64,000 nucleotides of DNA from DTLC01 sp964555645 (GTDB lineage: Bacteria > Verrucomicrobiota > Verrucomicrobiia > Limisphaerales > DTLC01): contig CAZKTA010000011.1 of assembly GCA_964555645.1 (NCBI GenBank), forward strand, positions 32,610 to 96,609. The letters are read 5' to 3'. Made by a program: the position numbers and the translations under genes. Below are positions 30,074 to 40,819 of this stretch, one piece after another; position 1 is the stretch's first letter, and every line of letters begins with the position of its first letter. The notes below the pieces were generated by a model. The model was given only the letters and a program-made list of their open reading frames with translations, ran no database searches and was not told where the DNA came from.

Positions 30074-31075
30074 CTAGGCTGGTTCGGTGCCTTTTACGCA
30101 TGTTGGACAGCCGTTGCAAGTTGGTCGTGCACCTGTGATTGCAGCCGAACCAGTTTGTTTCCTGCGATTGAACTGCTCGACCAATCTGCAAAACGCGCAA
30201 ACAATAGAAGTTGTCGGATACCCACACTGCTGGCAATCGTGCAATTGCACAGGTTTGTTTTGAGTTCTGCCACGCCGAATGTACCCCATATAAAATGCCG
30301 CTGTCACACCCGGTTGTTCCTGTTCAAGCTCGATCAAGAGTCGCTTGTACAGGTGCGATGTTGCCCCAGCAGCAAACGGACAACTTTGCTCAAGATGCTC
30401 GATGCCATGCAACATTGCGTATTGTTTGATGTCCTGCTCGTAGTTGAGCGCCAACGGTTTAACCTTGGCTACAAACCGCGGATGCGTCTTGGGTAACGCC
30501 GGCCACTGCCGTTGTAAGTATCCGTCCTGCCAGTGCAACAGGTTACCCAGTAACGCTGTAGCTTCGTCGGTCAGGTTGTGTCCAGTAGCAATGACGTCGT
30601 AGCCATGTTCACAAGCGAACTTGTTCATCAAATACCGACGCGTCAATCCGCACACAGCACATACAGGCCGCCGCAACAGGCGCGCGGCTTCTTGAACCGA
30701 TGCACCATCAAAATAGACCGTTGCATCCAGCAGGTGTAGTTTAACTGACAACAATGCCGCTGCTTTTTGTACCAGCGCCTGGGCTGTGTTAACCTCAGCA
30801 TTATTCCCAAGCCGAATAAACAATGCGTCCGGTGCATAACCAAGCCGGTGCAATGCATGCAACAGACCAAGGCTATCTTTCCCACCTGAGACAGCAACCA
30901 GAACACGACTGGTGCGTTCAAACATTTTGAACCTTCGGATGGCGTGTTCGATCCGCCGCTCAACCAGTTTCAAGAAATGCTCATTGCAAAGCTTCAGATT
31001 GAAATGCGGCAGCGGCACATTACCAGTACCGCCGCATATGCTGCACTTCATTTGAGTTGCGCCGCGCTTTACCAT
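30074..31075 (-). CDS. TtuA/NcsA-like tRNA 2-thiolation enzyme
   Basis: ATP-pyrophosphatase-type enzyme that activates a tRNA base for sulphur transfer. The 333-residue protein has an N-terminal zinc finger (MKCSICGGTGNVPLPHF...LCNEHF), PP-loop VAVSGGKDSLGLL, the CxxC-type cluster ligand in VCAVCGLTRR with a later CPF, GHNLTDEATALLGN and a C-terminal zinc finger (DCQQCGYPTTSIVCAFC). This two-zinc-finger arrangement is that of TtuA (thermophile m5s2U54) and NcsA/Ctu1. The target base here is not deducible. Start at 31075 or 31051. Confidence 0.8.
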   Translation of the reverse strand: MVKRGATQMKCSICGGTGNVPLPHFNLKLCNEHFLKLVERRIEHAIRRFKMFERTSRVLVAVSGGKDSLGLLHALHRLGYAPDALFIRLGNNAEVNTAQALVQKAAALLSVKLHLLDATVYFDGASVQEAARLLRRPVCAVCGLTRRYLMNKFACEHGYDVIATGHNLTDEATALLGNLLHWQDGYLQRQWPALPKTHPRFVAKVKPLALNYEQDIKQYAMLHGIEHLEQSCPFAAGATSHLYKRLLIELEQEQPGVTAAFYMGYIRRGRTQNKPVQLHDCQQCGYPTTSIVCAFCRLVEQFNRRKQTGSAAITGARPTCNGCPTCVKGTEPA

Positions 31076-31276
31076 CGCCGCAATCGTAGCATTGTGTGCT
31101 ACCACAGCCAACACTGCAACGTCCGGCCCCGGCTGCAAAGACGCAGCCCCGGCTTTAACGATTGCAAAATTCCATTGACAACGCGCAGGGCGAAAAACTG
31201 CACAAGCATTTTGACAATCTAAAGCTGCGGCAGTATAAGATTTGTGTCTACCGCCGAATCAGCTCGGCGTACGGTT

Positions 31277-31352
31277 GGGGTCGTAGCTCAGTTGGTAGAG
31301 CGGCTCGTTCGCAATGAGCAGGTCAGGGGTTCGAATCCCCTCGGCTCCACCA
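31277..31352 (+). tRNA. tRNA-Ala (anticodon CGC)
   Basis: 76 nt with the CCA tail encoded. Acceptor GGGGTCG pairs with CGGCTCC (one G-T). D arm GCTC...GAGC, anticodon stem GCTCG/TGAGC with loop TTCGCAA (anticodon CGC, reads GCG), T arm AGGGG-TTCGAAT-CCCCT. Confidence 0.95.
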
Positions 31353-31451
31353 AAAAACGCACTCGGCATTCCGTTGCGTGAGCCGATAACTCATACAACA
31401 TACACTGCATTGTTGGCACGTTTCACGTTTTCCGGCTAAATACAATCGTAG

Positions 31452-32609
<1,158 letters not shown>

Positions 32610-32631
32610 TCAAACCCGGCTTGGAACTTCG

Positions 32632-32672
32632 CCCGGCTGCACTGGCGAAAAAGCCTCGGCAGCCGGGTTTTT
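32632..32672 (+). terminator. Rho-independent terminator of gap
   Basis: Perfect 9-bp stem CCCGGCTGC (32632..32640) with GCAGCCGGG (32659..32667), followed by TTTTT (32668..32672), 22 nt after the gap stop codon. Confidence 0.92.
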
Positions 32673-32778
32673 AATTGGCGCAATTTTTGTGCGTTTGTAG
32701 TGCGGCCTTTAGGCTGTTGACCAAGTCCAGGTTTGAAATTACACAGCATAAACGGCTGCCCCATCGTAACGCCGCGAG

Positions 32779-33369
32779 TTATGCTGGGGCTGGCCCTGTC
32801 CAGTGCTGCAGTTCTTCGCTTAACCGTTCCAGCGGCAGGCCCACTACGTTGCTGTACGAACCCGAGATTTCAGCCACGAGCAATTCGCCATGTTCTTGGA
32901 TTGCATATGCGCCGGCCTTGTCCAACGGATTAACCAAAGCAATGTAACGACGGATCTGTTCCTCGGTCAGGGGATGAAAGCGCACGTCGGTCCATTCCGC
33001 ACAAATAGTTTGTTTGCGCAGGCGGTAGCGCACCAAGCACAACCCCGTTATGACAGCGTGTGTTTTACCTTGAAGTTGTTTCAGCATATCAACAGCTTCA
33101 TCAATTGAAGCAGGCTTGCCAAACAACCTGTTGTGCTCTGGCAGGTAAACAATTGTGTCGGCTGCAATCACAAGCGCGTCCGGAAACCGTTTTGCAACCG
33201 TGCGCGCCTTACGGCACGCATTTAGTTGTGCTTGTTCCCATGCAGTCAACTGGTCGTCCAATAACTCGGGCGCGTTACTTGGAACCACTTGAAACTCTGG
33301 TACAAGCTGCCGCAACAACTCAACGCGGCGTGGCGACGCTGAGGCCAGAATTACATGGGGTAAACTCAT
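32779..33369 (-). CDS. maf: Maf-family nucleoside triphosphate pyrophosphatase
   Basis: House-cleaning enzyme hydrolysing non-canonical or modified NTPs. The 196-residue protein begins LPHVILASASPRRVELL (phosphate-binding motif) and has AADTIVYLPEH, with catalytic Asp, and KAGAYAIQEHG. Length is typical. The start codon overlaps the folK stop (ATGA at 33366..33369), so it is translated as part of the dapF-dapA-dapB-folK-maf block. The ATG at 33369 is the supported start. Confidence 0.93.
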   Translation of the reverse strand: MSLPHVILASASPRRVELLRQLVPEFQVVPSNAPELLDDQLTAWEQAQLNACRKARTVAKRFPDALVIAADTIVYLPEHNRLFGKPASIDEAVDMLKQLQGKTHAVITGLCLVRYRLRKQTICAEWTDVRFHPLTEEQIRRYIALVNPLDKAGAYAIQEHGELLVAEISGSYSNVVGLPLERLSEELQHWTGPAPA

Positions 33370-33908
33370 GTGCAGTCGGGTGAACTTTCGATTCGTTTGC
33401 ATTGACCGCGCGGCAGCGCCTCAAGCAGTTCGGTTACTGTGCGTGTTTGACCCGGCAACACAAGTCCGGGCGCAATCTCAGCCAGTGGCTCGAGCACAAA
33501 CCGCCTAACGTGTGCGCGTGGGTGCGGAAGTATCAGCCCAGGCGTACAGCGCGTTTCTGCGCCAAAAGCAATCAAGTCCAAGTCAAGTGTACGCGGTTCA
33601 TTTTTAGTGCTGGTGCGGCTCCGGCCGAACTCGTGTTCAATTTGCTGCAGCTTGCTCAGTAGTGACTCTGGCGTTTCATTATGTCGAACGACAATACCCA
33701 CCACCGCATTTACGAAGGCCGGCGTACCAGGTGGACAATCTACAGGCGCAGTTTCCCATAACGACGATCTCAGTAGTGGTTTGTCAGTAAGCTCCTGAAG
33801 CTTCGCCATGGCACCAAGCACGATCTGAGGCGAATTACCCAGGTTCGACCCGAGCGCAACAAATGCGATGCGCTCATTTGCTTGGGCGCCTTTTGCAGTC
33901 TCCGTCAT
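33366..33908 (-). CDS. folK: 2-amino-4-hydroxy-6-hydroxymethyldihydropteridine pyrophosphokinase
   Basis: Transfers pyrophosphate from ATP to hydroxymethyl-dihydropterin in folate synthesis. The 180-residue protein has VALGSNLGNSPQIV near the N-terminus, SLWETAPV, FVNAVVGI, EHEFGRSR, the family signature EPRTLDLDLIAFG, and LPHPRAHVRRFVLEPL. Length is slightly above the E. coli enzyme. I chose the ATG at 33908; a GTG at 33938 is possible. It sits between dapB (48 nt) and maf (4-nt overlap). Confidence 0.95.
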   Translation of the reverse strand: MTETAKGAQANERIAFVALGSNLGNSPQIVLGAMAKLQELTDKPLLRSSLWETAPVDCPPGTPAFVNAVVGIVVRHNETPESLLSKLQQIEHEFGRSRTSTKNEPRTLDLDLIAFGAETRCTPGLILPHPRAHVRRFVLEPLAEIAPGLVLPGQTRTVTELLEALPRGQCKRIESSPDCT

Positions 33909-33956
33909 TTGACCGGCTACAGGAACCGATCCGAACACAAGTTTTTGATTAGCCGG

Positions 33957-34697
33957 CTATGGCTCTTTAAGCCCGAGCACATCGAGCATGCTGTATAGCC
34001 CGGGTGGTTTGCCTGCAACCCAACGCGCCGCGCGCAGTGCACCATGTGCAAACGTGTCCCGGCTTGTTGCATGATGCGTCAGCTCGAGTCGTTCGCCGTT
34101 GCCTGCAAAAATCACAGTGTGCGTGCCGACAATATCGCCGCCGCGTACGGCGTGTATCCCGATCTCAGTTTTTGCGCGCTCGCCGGTAATGCCAACGCGC
34201 CCGTGCCGAGCTGCATCCTTCAAATCGAGTCCGCGCACTTCGGCCAGGATATCTGCAAGCGCCTTTGCAGTGCCACTAGGTGCATCTTTTTTGTGCCTGT
34301 GATGCATCTCGACTATCTCGAGGTCGAACTCCGGCCCGAGGATTTCGGCTGCCTTGCGCGTTAGCCAGAAAAGTGTGTTTACCCCAACAGAAAAATTGGG
34401 TGCGAGCACAATCGGGATCTTTTGCGCAAACGCGGCTATGCCGGTTTTTTCAGTTTCAGAATGCCCAGTTGTGCCTACCACAGCAGCTTTGGCATGTGCA
34501 GCGCAGCATTCGAGTATCGGCAAAGTGGCCGTGTGCACGCTGAAATCAACCACAACCTCAGCTTTTGTGATGTGTGCGGCTAGGTCGTCGCCTAGGTCAA
34601 CCTCACCAACCAACTCAATGTCAAAGTACTTTTGCGCACAGGCACGCACTGTCTTGCCCATACGCCCTTTTGCACCTGTAAGAACGATTCTTGTCAT
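33957..34697 (-). CDS. dapB: 4-hydroxy-tetrahydrodipicolinate reductase
   Basis: Lysine/diaminopimelate pathway reductase. The 246-residue protein has GAKGRMGKTVR (nucleotide-binding), VVDFSVH, GTTGHSETEK, the catalytic EMHHRHKKDAPSGTAKAL and RGGDIVGTHTV. Full length. Located between dapA and folK in the same direction; the product is needed for peptidoglycan and lysine. Confidence 0.96.
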   Translation of the reverse strand: MTRIVLTGAKGRMGKTVRACAQKYFDIELVGEVDLGDDLAAHITKAEVVVDFSVHTATLPILECCAAHAKAAVVGTTGHSETEKTGIAAFAQKIPIVLAPNFSVGVNTLFWLTRKAAEILGPEFDLEIVEMHHRHKKDAPSGTAKALADILAEVRGLDLKDAARHGRVGITGERAKTEIGIHAVRGGDIVGTHTVIFAGNGERLELTHHATSRDTFAHGALRAARWVAGKPPGLYSMLDVLGLKEP

Positions 34698-34863
34698 GGC
34701 TCAAAACATGCAGGGGTTTGTCGGCCGTGGACTTGACCCCCAAAAGTCGTGCCGATGGATTGCTGACTGCCGGTGTTGCAGTTCCAGCTCCGGTTCGTCC
34801 CGCCGGATTCGGTACACTGCAATGGCCAAATGTGAACCCTGTGAGTTAACCAGTTAGATTCGC

Positions 34864-35742
34864 TCACTTTAGCAAGCCACACGCGCGCATTGTTGATTCC
34901 AGCTTTTGCCGGTTTTGCTGGTTCATCGGCACAAGCGGTAGCCGGTATTCTTCTTCGATCAACCCCAGCATCGCCAGCGCAGCCTTGACCGGGATCGGGT
35001 TTGTCTCGATAAACAGGTCCTTGAACAAAGGATAAAGCTTCAAATGCAGCTTGAGCGCAGCGGCTGGTTGCCCCTTGGCAAATGCACTTACCATGCGCGC
35101 AACTTCTGCAGGTGCAACGTTCGATGCTACACTAATCACCCCCTGCGCACCAACTGCCATGAACGGTAACGTGAGTGAGTCGTCACCACTTAAAATAACA
35201 AACCGCGGCCCAAGCGCCGTGCGCAGTTGCGATACACGGTCCGCACTGCCGCCTGCTTCTTTGATGCCGACAATGTTTTTGCATTCTGCAGCAAGCCGTT
35301 TGACTGTATCAACGCCGATCTCGACGCCGCACCGGCTCGGTATGTTATAAAGCAAGATTGGCAGCTTCGTTGCGTGCGCAACCTCGCGGAAATGCTGGAA
35401 CAGACCTTCTTGCGTGGGCCGGTTATAATAAGGCGCAACCTGCAGTGAAGCATCCGCACCGGCTTTTTCGGCTTCGCGCGTCAAGTAAACCGCTTCGCGC
35501 GTCGAGTTCGCGCCGCTGCCGGCGATCACCTTGAGCTTGCCCTTAGCAAACTCGACTGCAAGCCGAATGACGTGGATGTGCTCGTCGTAGTCGAGTGTGG
35601 CCGATTCGCCTGTTGTACCCACAGGCACGATACCTTCCACTCCGGCTTTAACCTGTATTTTGATCAACCGTTCGAAGGCGGCCTCATCTATCTTGCCGTT
35701 CTTGAACGGCGTCACAAGTGCTGTGTAAGTTCCAGTAAACAT
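34864..35742 (-). CDS. dapA: 4-hydroxy-tetrahydrodipicolinate synthase
   Basis: Condenses pyruvate with aspartate semialdehyde through a Schiff base. The 292-residue TIM-barrel protein has GTYTALVTPF at the N-terminus, PVGTTGESATL, the active-site YNIPSRCG (Tyr) and VGIKEAGG (Schiff-base Lys). I chose the ATG at 35742 because this is where family homology begins; a longer in-frame extension to 35829 is unlikely to be translated. Upstream of dapB by 166 nt. Confidence 0.96.
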   Translation of the reverse strand: MFTGTYTALVTPFKNGKIDEAAFERLIKIQVKAGVEGIVPVGTTGESATLDYDEHIHVIRLAVEFAKGKLKVIAGSGANSTREAVYLTREAEKAGADASLQVAPYYNRPTQEGLFQHFREVAHATKLPILLYNIPSRCGVEIGVDTVKRLAAECKNIVGIKEAGGSADRVSQLRTALGPRFVILSGDDSLTLPFMAVGAQGVISVASNVAPAEVARMVSAFAKGQPAAALKLHLKLYPLFKDLFIETNPIPVKAALAMLGLIEEEYRLPLVPMNQQNRQKLESTMRACGLLK

Positions 35743-36201
35743 AAGCTTGATCCGAGCGCATTGAACCAAAAAGCTGCCGGGTCTGGCCAGACAGATTTTT
35801 ACAATTTTAGCTTCACTTTCAAAGTACACACGCTCTTTGGCCCGCTGCTATTTTTCACCGGGACCACACGCCACCGGCATGGCATATTCGGCAGCCTCGC
35901 CAAACATATCCTTTGTCTCGAGTACCACAACGCCGTTGGTACACAGCCGCCAAAACCGTCCAAGCCAAATGCGTCTGGACAAAGTGAAACTGTCTGGTTT
36001 CATTCGCACCCGTGTTTCCGTGCCTCACTTAGGGCTGTGCAAAATCCGCGCCGAACACACTCACCAACGAGCCGTTTTTGCAGCCAGCACTTCGCCACAG
36101 GCGATGTTTTAGTTTTTCGAAGTCACAGGGGAACCGCTTGGTAGCCCGCAGCCGACCGGAGTCTTCGGTTGCTCCTAGCTCAGCGCCGGCAAATTCAAAT
36201 T
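35743..36201. other. Intergenic gap between dapF and dapA
   Basis: About 460 bases. No gene is supported on either strand; short open frames here lack family features and ribosome sites. It probably contains a dapA promoter. Confidence 0.4.
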
Positions 36202-37053
36202 TCACCGTGCAAGACGCGTGCTCCACATCTCAGGCGCGATAGTCCCTTCACAGACTTTTGTGACTGGGCCGGTCATGCAAATCGAAAAATCCGGTGCGAT
36301 CTCGATTTTCAGCTTACCACCCGGCATGTGGACTGTGAGAGTCGGCTCGCACAGCCCGAGCCGGTGTGCAACAGCCGCTGCAGCACAACTACTACTGCCA
36401 CTGGCAAGTGTGTACCCGGCACCGCGTTCCCAGATCTCGATTTGGATGTTTTGCCGGTCGAGCACTTTCATGAACTGCACATTTGTGCGATTCGGGAAGT
36501 TCGGGTGTATCTCAAACAACGGTCCAAACTTTTTTGCCAGCTCGGCATCAATTTCGCCCAACGGCAAAACACAGTGCGGGTTCCCAATTGTGGCTGCGCA
36601 GTAATTGAACTCACGTCCGCCAACCGCAACTTTCTCGTTCAACACTTCGCGGCGCGGCCCGACCACTGGAATAGCGTCGCTCCAGAAACTTACTTTGCCC
36701 ATTTGAACCCGGACAGCGTTACCATTCTCCAGGACGATTGCTTTGACCATCCCACCAATGGTCTCGATCTGGACCTCGTCTGGCCCGATCAGTTTATTAT
36801 CCCATAAATACCGCACGAAAATCCGCAGGCCGTTCCCGCTCTTCTCGGCTTCGCTGCCGTCCGGATTGAAAATCCGCACCGCAAACGCCGCCTGTTGTGA
36901 GGGTATCGGCCCCAGCAAAATGCCGTCTGATCCAACACCGAAATTGCGGTGACAGATCAATTGCACCTGTTGCGGCATCGGTTGCCCAGCGAACTCGCGC
37001 GGCTCGATTACAAGGTAATCGTTGCCAAGTGCGTGGTATTTTGTGAACCGCAT
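36202..37053 (-). CDS. dapF: Diaminopimelate epimerase-family protein with Ser/Ser active site
   Basis: By family it converts LL- to meso-diaminopimelate. The 283-residue protein has the two-domain fold and motifs FTKYHALGNDYLVIE, GVGSDGIL, NPDGSEAEKSGNGLR and ERGAGYTLASGSSSC. In characterised DapF the catalytic bases are cysteines in CGNG and in ERGAGET-x-ACGSG; here both are serine (Ser72 and Ser218). Everything else is conserved and full length, and the gene heads the dap block, so it is probably expressed, but the usual two-thiol mechanism cannot operate. I chose the ATG at 37053 (a GTG at 37059 is also possible). Confidence 0.85.
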   Translation of the reverse strand: MRFTKYHALGNDYLVIEPREFAGQPMPQQVQLICHRNFGVGSDGILLGPIPSQQAAFAVRIFNPDGSEAEKSGNGLRIFVRYLWDNKLIGPDEVQIETIGGMVKAIVLENGNAVRVQMGKVSFWSDAIPVVGPRREVLNEKVAVGGREFNYCAATIGNPHCVLPLGEIDAELAKKFGPLFEIHPNFPNRTNVQFMKVLDRQNIQIEIWERGAGYTLASGSSSCAAAAVAHRLGLCEPTLTVHMPGGKLKIEIAPDFSICMTGPVTKVCEGTIAPEMWSTRLAR

Positions 37054-37652
37054 TGGCACAGTAGCCTAGCGTCCGAAGCACAAACTGCAATTCGAATCGA
37101 ATCGGAACAGTTGCGTTGGCAAAGGGAGGCAGCTATTGCACCTTCAACATTTCTGGAGCCGTCATATCGCAACAAAAGCCCGCGTAAACGCGGCAAACAT
37201 TTTGTGTCCTTTTACGGCCATGGTTTTAGTGAAACTGCCCTACAATTCAGTTACACTGGCATCCGAAAACCTCAGCCACATGCGGCCAATGCGGCACACT
37301 ACCGCGAAAAACCGGACCCGTGAAAGCCACGCAGCACTACCTTTTGAATGACGCCTCGCTGCGGCGTCTGCGCACGCGCACAGCCGCAAATCTGGCACTG
37401 GACAAGTCGGTTGCATGTCGCAGCCCTCTGGATTGGCTCTGTGTCTGTGTGGTCTAACTTTCGGCCAATATGCAGCCGCGCGCAGTACTACCCCGGGTAC
37501 GGTTTTGGTATGGCCGCCTCGCACATGCGGGACTGAGTGCGTTTGTAACAGCGGTTGCTAATTGACTTTCCTAGCGCGGCCGCCAAAGCTCTGGTCACAA
37601 AAATGTGTGAATCATGAGGGCCAAAGTCGTTAAACCCGAACGTGCATGTGTA
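37054..37652. other. Intergenic gap upstream of the GH2 gene
   Basis: About 600 bases between divergent dapF and the GH2 gene. It contains a GACGCC...GGCGTC hairpin at 37350..37368, related in style to the hairpins after the GH2 gene. An in-frame ATG for the GH2 gene also occurs at 37614. No other gene is supported. Confidence 0.4.
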
Positions 37653-40337
37653 ATGGATTTAAAGCCGGTTTCACAAAATAGCCGGCTTTGGAATTCGGAC
37701 ACGCATCAGCTTGCGCGTTTTATTCAAACGTGCCTTGGCACGGCTGCGCTTGTGCTGTATGTGACCGGCTCAGCGGCGCCGGTACGAGAACGGATACTTT
37801 TCAATGAAAATTGGCGATTTGCCCAGGGCGATCCACCGGGCATCGGCGCTGCGCTTAGTTATGAAAATATCAAGCCGTGGCTGACCAAAGCCGGGTGCGA
37901 GTTCACGAAAAACCCAAACGCAATTTCTCAAACGCCGCCGCCGGGCAATCCGGGTAACGACGTTCAGTATGTCAAACCCGAGTTCGATGACAGCACATGG
38001 CGCACGGTAACACTGCCGCACGACTGGGGGATCGAAGGCCCGTTCAAGCAAGAGTACCCGGGTGCCACAGGCAAACTGCCGTGGTGGGGCGTGGGCTGGT
38101 ACAGGAAACGGTTTCATGTGCACGCAGCGGACCTAGGCAAACGATTCTACCTCGATATAGACGGCGCGATGTCATACGCGGTTGTCTGGCTCAACGGCAG
38201 GTTTGTTGGTGGTTGGCCGTACGGGTATGCATCGTGGCGTGTTGACCTGACGCCACACATCGTGTTCGGCGCCGAGAACGTGCTCGTGATTCGGCTCGAT
38301 AATCCGCCAGACTCTTCCCGATGGTATCCCGGAGGCGGCATTTACAGGAATGTATGGCTGGTTAAAACGGCGCCTGTACATGTGGGGCATTGGGGCACGT
38401 TCATTACCACGCCTGAGGTTAGTCAAACTTTAGCCACAGTGTGCGTTCGGGTCGAGCTACTGAATTACACCTCTAGTACAGTTACGCCGAATGTCACAAC
38501 CGAGATTTTTTCACTAGACACAAAAGGTGCACGGTCCAGACGTGCTATTGCCAAAACACGCACTGTTCAACCACAGGTTCCACCAGCCGTACCGGTAAGT
38601 TGCACCGTTACAACTGCAGTTCGCAACCCCAAGCTCTGGAGCATTAACTCGCCAAACTTGTACATGGCTGTGACAACTATTGAGCTGGCTGGCGACGTGG
38701 TTGATCAGTACGAAACTGTGTTTGGCATACGCACAATCAAGTTCGATGCCGCACACGGTTTTTGGCTCAATGGTGTCCTGACGGAGATAAAAGGCGTGTG
38801 CAATCACCATGATTTAGGCGCCCTAGGCGCTGCATTGAACATATGCGCGCTGCAACGCCAACTGACAATGCTCAAGGAAATGGGCTGTAACGCAATTCGA
38901 ACCAGTCACAACCCACCTGCGCCTGAACTGCTCGAGTTATGCGACCGGCTCGGCTTTGTTGTGATGGTTGAGGCATTCGACTCCTGGCGCAAGGCCAAGT
39001 CGCCCAATGATTACCATAAACTGTTCGATGACTGGCACGAGAAAGACCTCCGTGCAATGGTCCGGCGTGACCGCAATCATCCATCCGTTGTGCTATGGAG
39101 CATCGGGAACGAAATCCTCGAGCAAAGCGATCCTGATGGGTGGCAACTAGCGGTGCACCTTGCAAACATAGTGCGCGATGAAGACCCAACCCGACCTGTC
39201 ACAGCCGCAACACACAAGCCCGAGGCAATGACAAACGGGTTCCAGCGCGCACTTGATGTGTTCGGTGCCAACTATAGCCCACATAGATACGCCGAGTTCA
39301 GAAGGTTGAACCCGGACATACCGCTCATCGGCAGTGAAACAGCATCGTGCGTGAGCTCGCGCGGCGAATATTTCTTCCCGGTGAGCACAAACAGGCGCGA
39401 TGGCCGTGTGAATTTCCAAGTAACCTCATATGATTTTGCTGCGCCAGCTTGGGCAATGCGGCCCGAGGCCGAGTTCGAGGGCCAAGACCGCAACCCGTTT
39501 GTGGCAGGCGAATTTGTCTGGACCGGGTTCGATTACCTCGGCGAGCCTACCCCGTATGACCGCGACACCACAAACATGCTGCAGTTTACTGACCCGGTCA
39601 TGCGCGCGCGTGCGGAAAAACAACTGGCTGAGACAGGCAAGATCTCTGTGCCATCGCGCAGCTCGTACTTTGGCATATTCGACCTGTGTGGGTTCCGCAA
39701 AGACAGGTTTTACATCTACCAAGCGCGCTGGCGACCCGAGCTGCCTATGGCACACATACTGCCGCATTGGACATGGCCCGAACGCGTCGGCCAACTCACA
39801 CCTGTGCATGTATACACATCTGGCGATGAAGCCGAGCTGTTCCTCAACGGCAGATCGCTCGGGCGCAAAAAAAAGGGCCCGTTCGAGTACCGGCTCTGCT
39901 GGGACGACGTCGTTTATGAGCCGGGCGAGCTAAAGGTTGTCGCGTACAAAAACGGCAGGAAATGGGCAACTGATGTGGTGCGCACAGCCGGCCAGCCAAC
40001 CAAACTTCTCCTTGAGCCGGACCGTAAAACAATTCGTTCCGACGGTATCGAGCTTGGATTCGTTACCGTTAAAGTTACCGACAAAGACGGCCTGCTAGTG
40101 CCGCGCGCAAAAAACCGCATCAGGTTCAGCATCACCGGTCCAGGCGAGATCGTTGCCACTGACAATGGGGATCCGACCTGCCACGAGTCGTTCAGTGCAA
40201 CTGAGCGCAATGCGTTTAACGGCTTGGCACTTGTGATCGTGCGCGCGCTGCCCGGCCAACGCGGCACCATTACACTCAGTGCAGAAGCTGATGCACTCAC
40301 AAGCGCAAACACGCGCATCATGAGCAAGCTACGGTAG
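37653..40337 (+). CDS. Glycoside hydrolase family 2 (beta-galactosidase type), secreted
   Basis: 894 residues. A hydrophobic segment near the N-terminus (TCLGTAALVLYVTGSAA) acts as a signal or anchor. The sugar-binding domain starts at RERILFNENWRFAQGDPPG, with LPHDWGIEGPF and VGWYRKRFH; the immunoglobulin-like domain follows; the TIM barrel carries GVCNHHDLGALGAA, RTSHNPPAPELLELCDRLGF, the acid/base in SIGNEILEQS and the nucleophile in LIGSETAS. C-terminal domains (FLNGRSLGRK...) complete the usual layout. Likely acts on beta-linked galactosides, glucuronides or related glycans in the periplasm or outside. No partner sugar genes nearby. Start choice (37653 or 37614) is uncertain. Confidence 0.92.
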   Translation: MDLKPVSQNSRLWNSDTHQLARFIQTCLGTAALVLYVTGSAAPVRERILFNENWRFAQGDPPGIGAALSYENIKPWLTKAGCEFTKNPNAISQTPPPGNPGNDVQYVKPEFDDSTWRTVTLPHDWGIEGPFKQEYPGATGKLPWWGVGWYRKRFHVHAADLGKRFYLDIDGAMSYAVVWLNGRFVGGWPYGYASWRVDLTPHIVFGAENVLVIRLDNPPDSSRWYPGGGIYRNVWLVKTAPVHVGHWGTFITTPEVSQTLATVCVRVELLNYTSSTVTPNVTTEIFSLDTKGARSRRAIAKTRTVQPQVPPAVPVSCTVTTAVRNPKLWSINSPNLYMAVTTIELAGDVVDQYETVFGIRTIKFDAAHGFWLNGVLTEIKGVCNHHDLGALGAALNICALQRQLTMLKEMGCNAIRTSHNPPAPELLELCDRLGFVVMVEAFDSWRKAKSPNDYHKLFDDWHEKDLRAMVRRDRNHPSVVLWSIGNEILEQSDPDGWQLAVHLANIVRDEDPTRPVTAATHKPEAMTNGFQRALDVFGANYSPHRYAEFRRLNPDIPLIGSETASCVSSRGEYFFPVSTNRRDGRVNFQVTSYDFAAPAWAMRPEAEFEGQDRNPFVAGEFVWTGFDYLGEPTPYDRDTTNMLQFTDPVMRARAEKQLAETGKISVPSRSSYFGIFDLCGFRKDRFYIYQARWRPELPMAHILPHWTWPERVGQLTPVHVYTSGDEAELFLNGRSLGRKKKGPFEYRLCWDDVVYEPGELKVVAYKNGRKWATDVVRTAGQPTKLLLEPDRKTIRSDGIELGFVTVKVTDKDGLLVPRAKNRIRFSITGPGEIVATDNGDPTCHESFSATERNAFNGLALVIVRALPGQRGTITLSAEADALTSANTRIMSKLR

Positions 40338-40462
40338 CTGCACCCGGAATAGCCGGGCGTAAAATCTTTGAGACCAACAGCGCTCGCTTCACGTTTCATA
40401 GTGGCGGGTACGCACAATAGAATTTTACGCCACATGAGGCTACGCGTCCCTACCTTGTGAAG

Positions 40463-40483
40463 GGACGCCTCACCGAGGCGTCC
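40463..40483. repeat. REP-like hairpin 1
   Basis: GGACGCCTC-ACC-GAGGCGTCC: perfect 9-bp stem with a 3-nt loop. It shares its core CTC-R-CCGAG with the second hairpin at 40626. Confidence 0.6.
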
Positions 40484-40625
40484 GCAACCGTGCGCTTTCT
40501 GTTGCCAACATACCAGCAACGCACTGGTTCTGCTTGCACACAAAACTCGGTGTGTCTGCTCGTTTGCTTTTTTGCTTCGGCCGCCTGTGACCATGCACCC
40601 CTGCCCAGTAAAAAAATTTTGGTAG

Positions 40626-40646
40626 GGTCGGCTCGCCGAGCTGACC
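40626..40646. repeat. REP-like hairpin 2
   Basis: GGTCGGCTC-GCC-GAGCTGACC: 9-bp stem with one G-T pair and a 3-nt loop. The size and core match hairpin 1, suggesting members of a dispersed repetitive palindrome family. Confidence 0.55.
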
Positions 40647-40819
40647 GGAAGCACAGCAGTCCTACAAGCGCGGCAAGGTGATGGTTTTGATCCCACCACA
40701 AAACTCTGCGTTCTCAATGTCTCTGGGGTTTGAAAGCTCACTCGTGTACACACCGCTTGACGGGGCAAGGTTAATTAGCCTAAATTCACGCTGGCGCCGG
40801 TAATGCAGATTCAGACCAT

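Larger units (their letters stand above)
40338..40819. other. Intergenic gap with two related hairpins
   Basis: About 480 bases downstream of the GH2 gene. It contains two similar 9-bp, 3-nt-loop hairpins (listed separately) and otherwise no supported gene. Confidence 0.5.
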
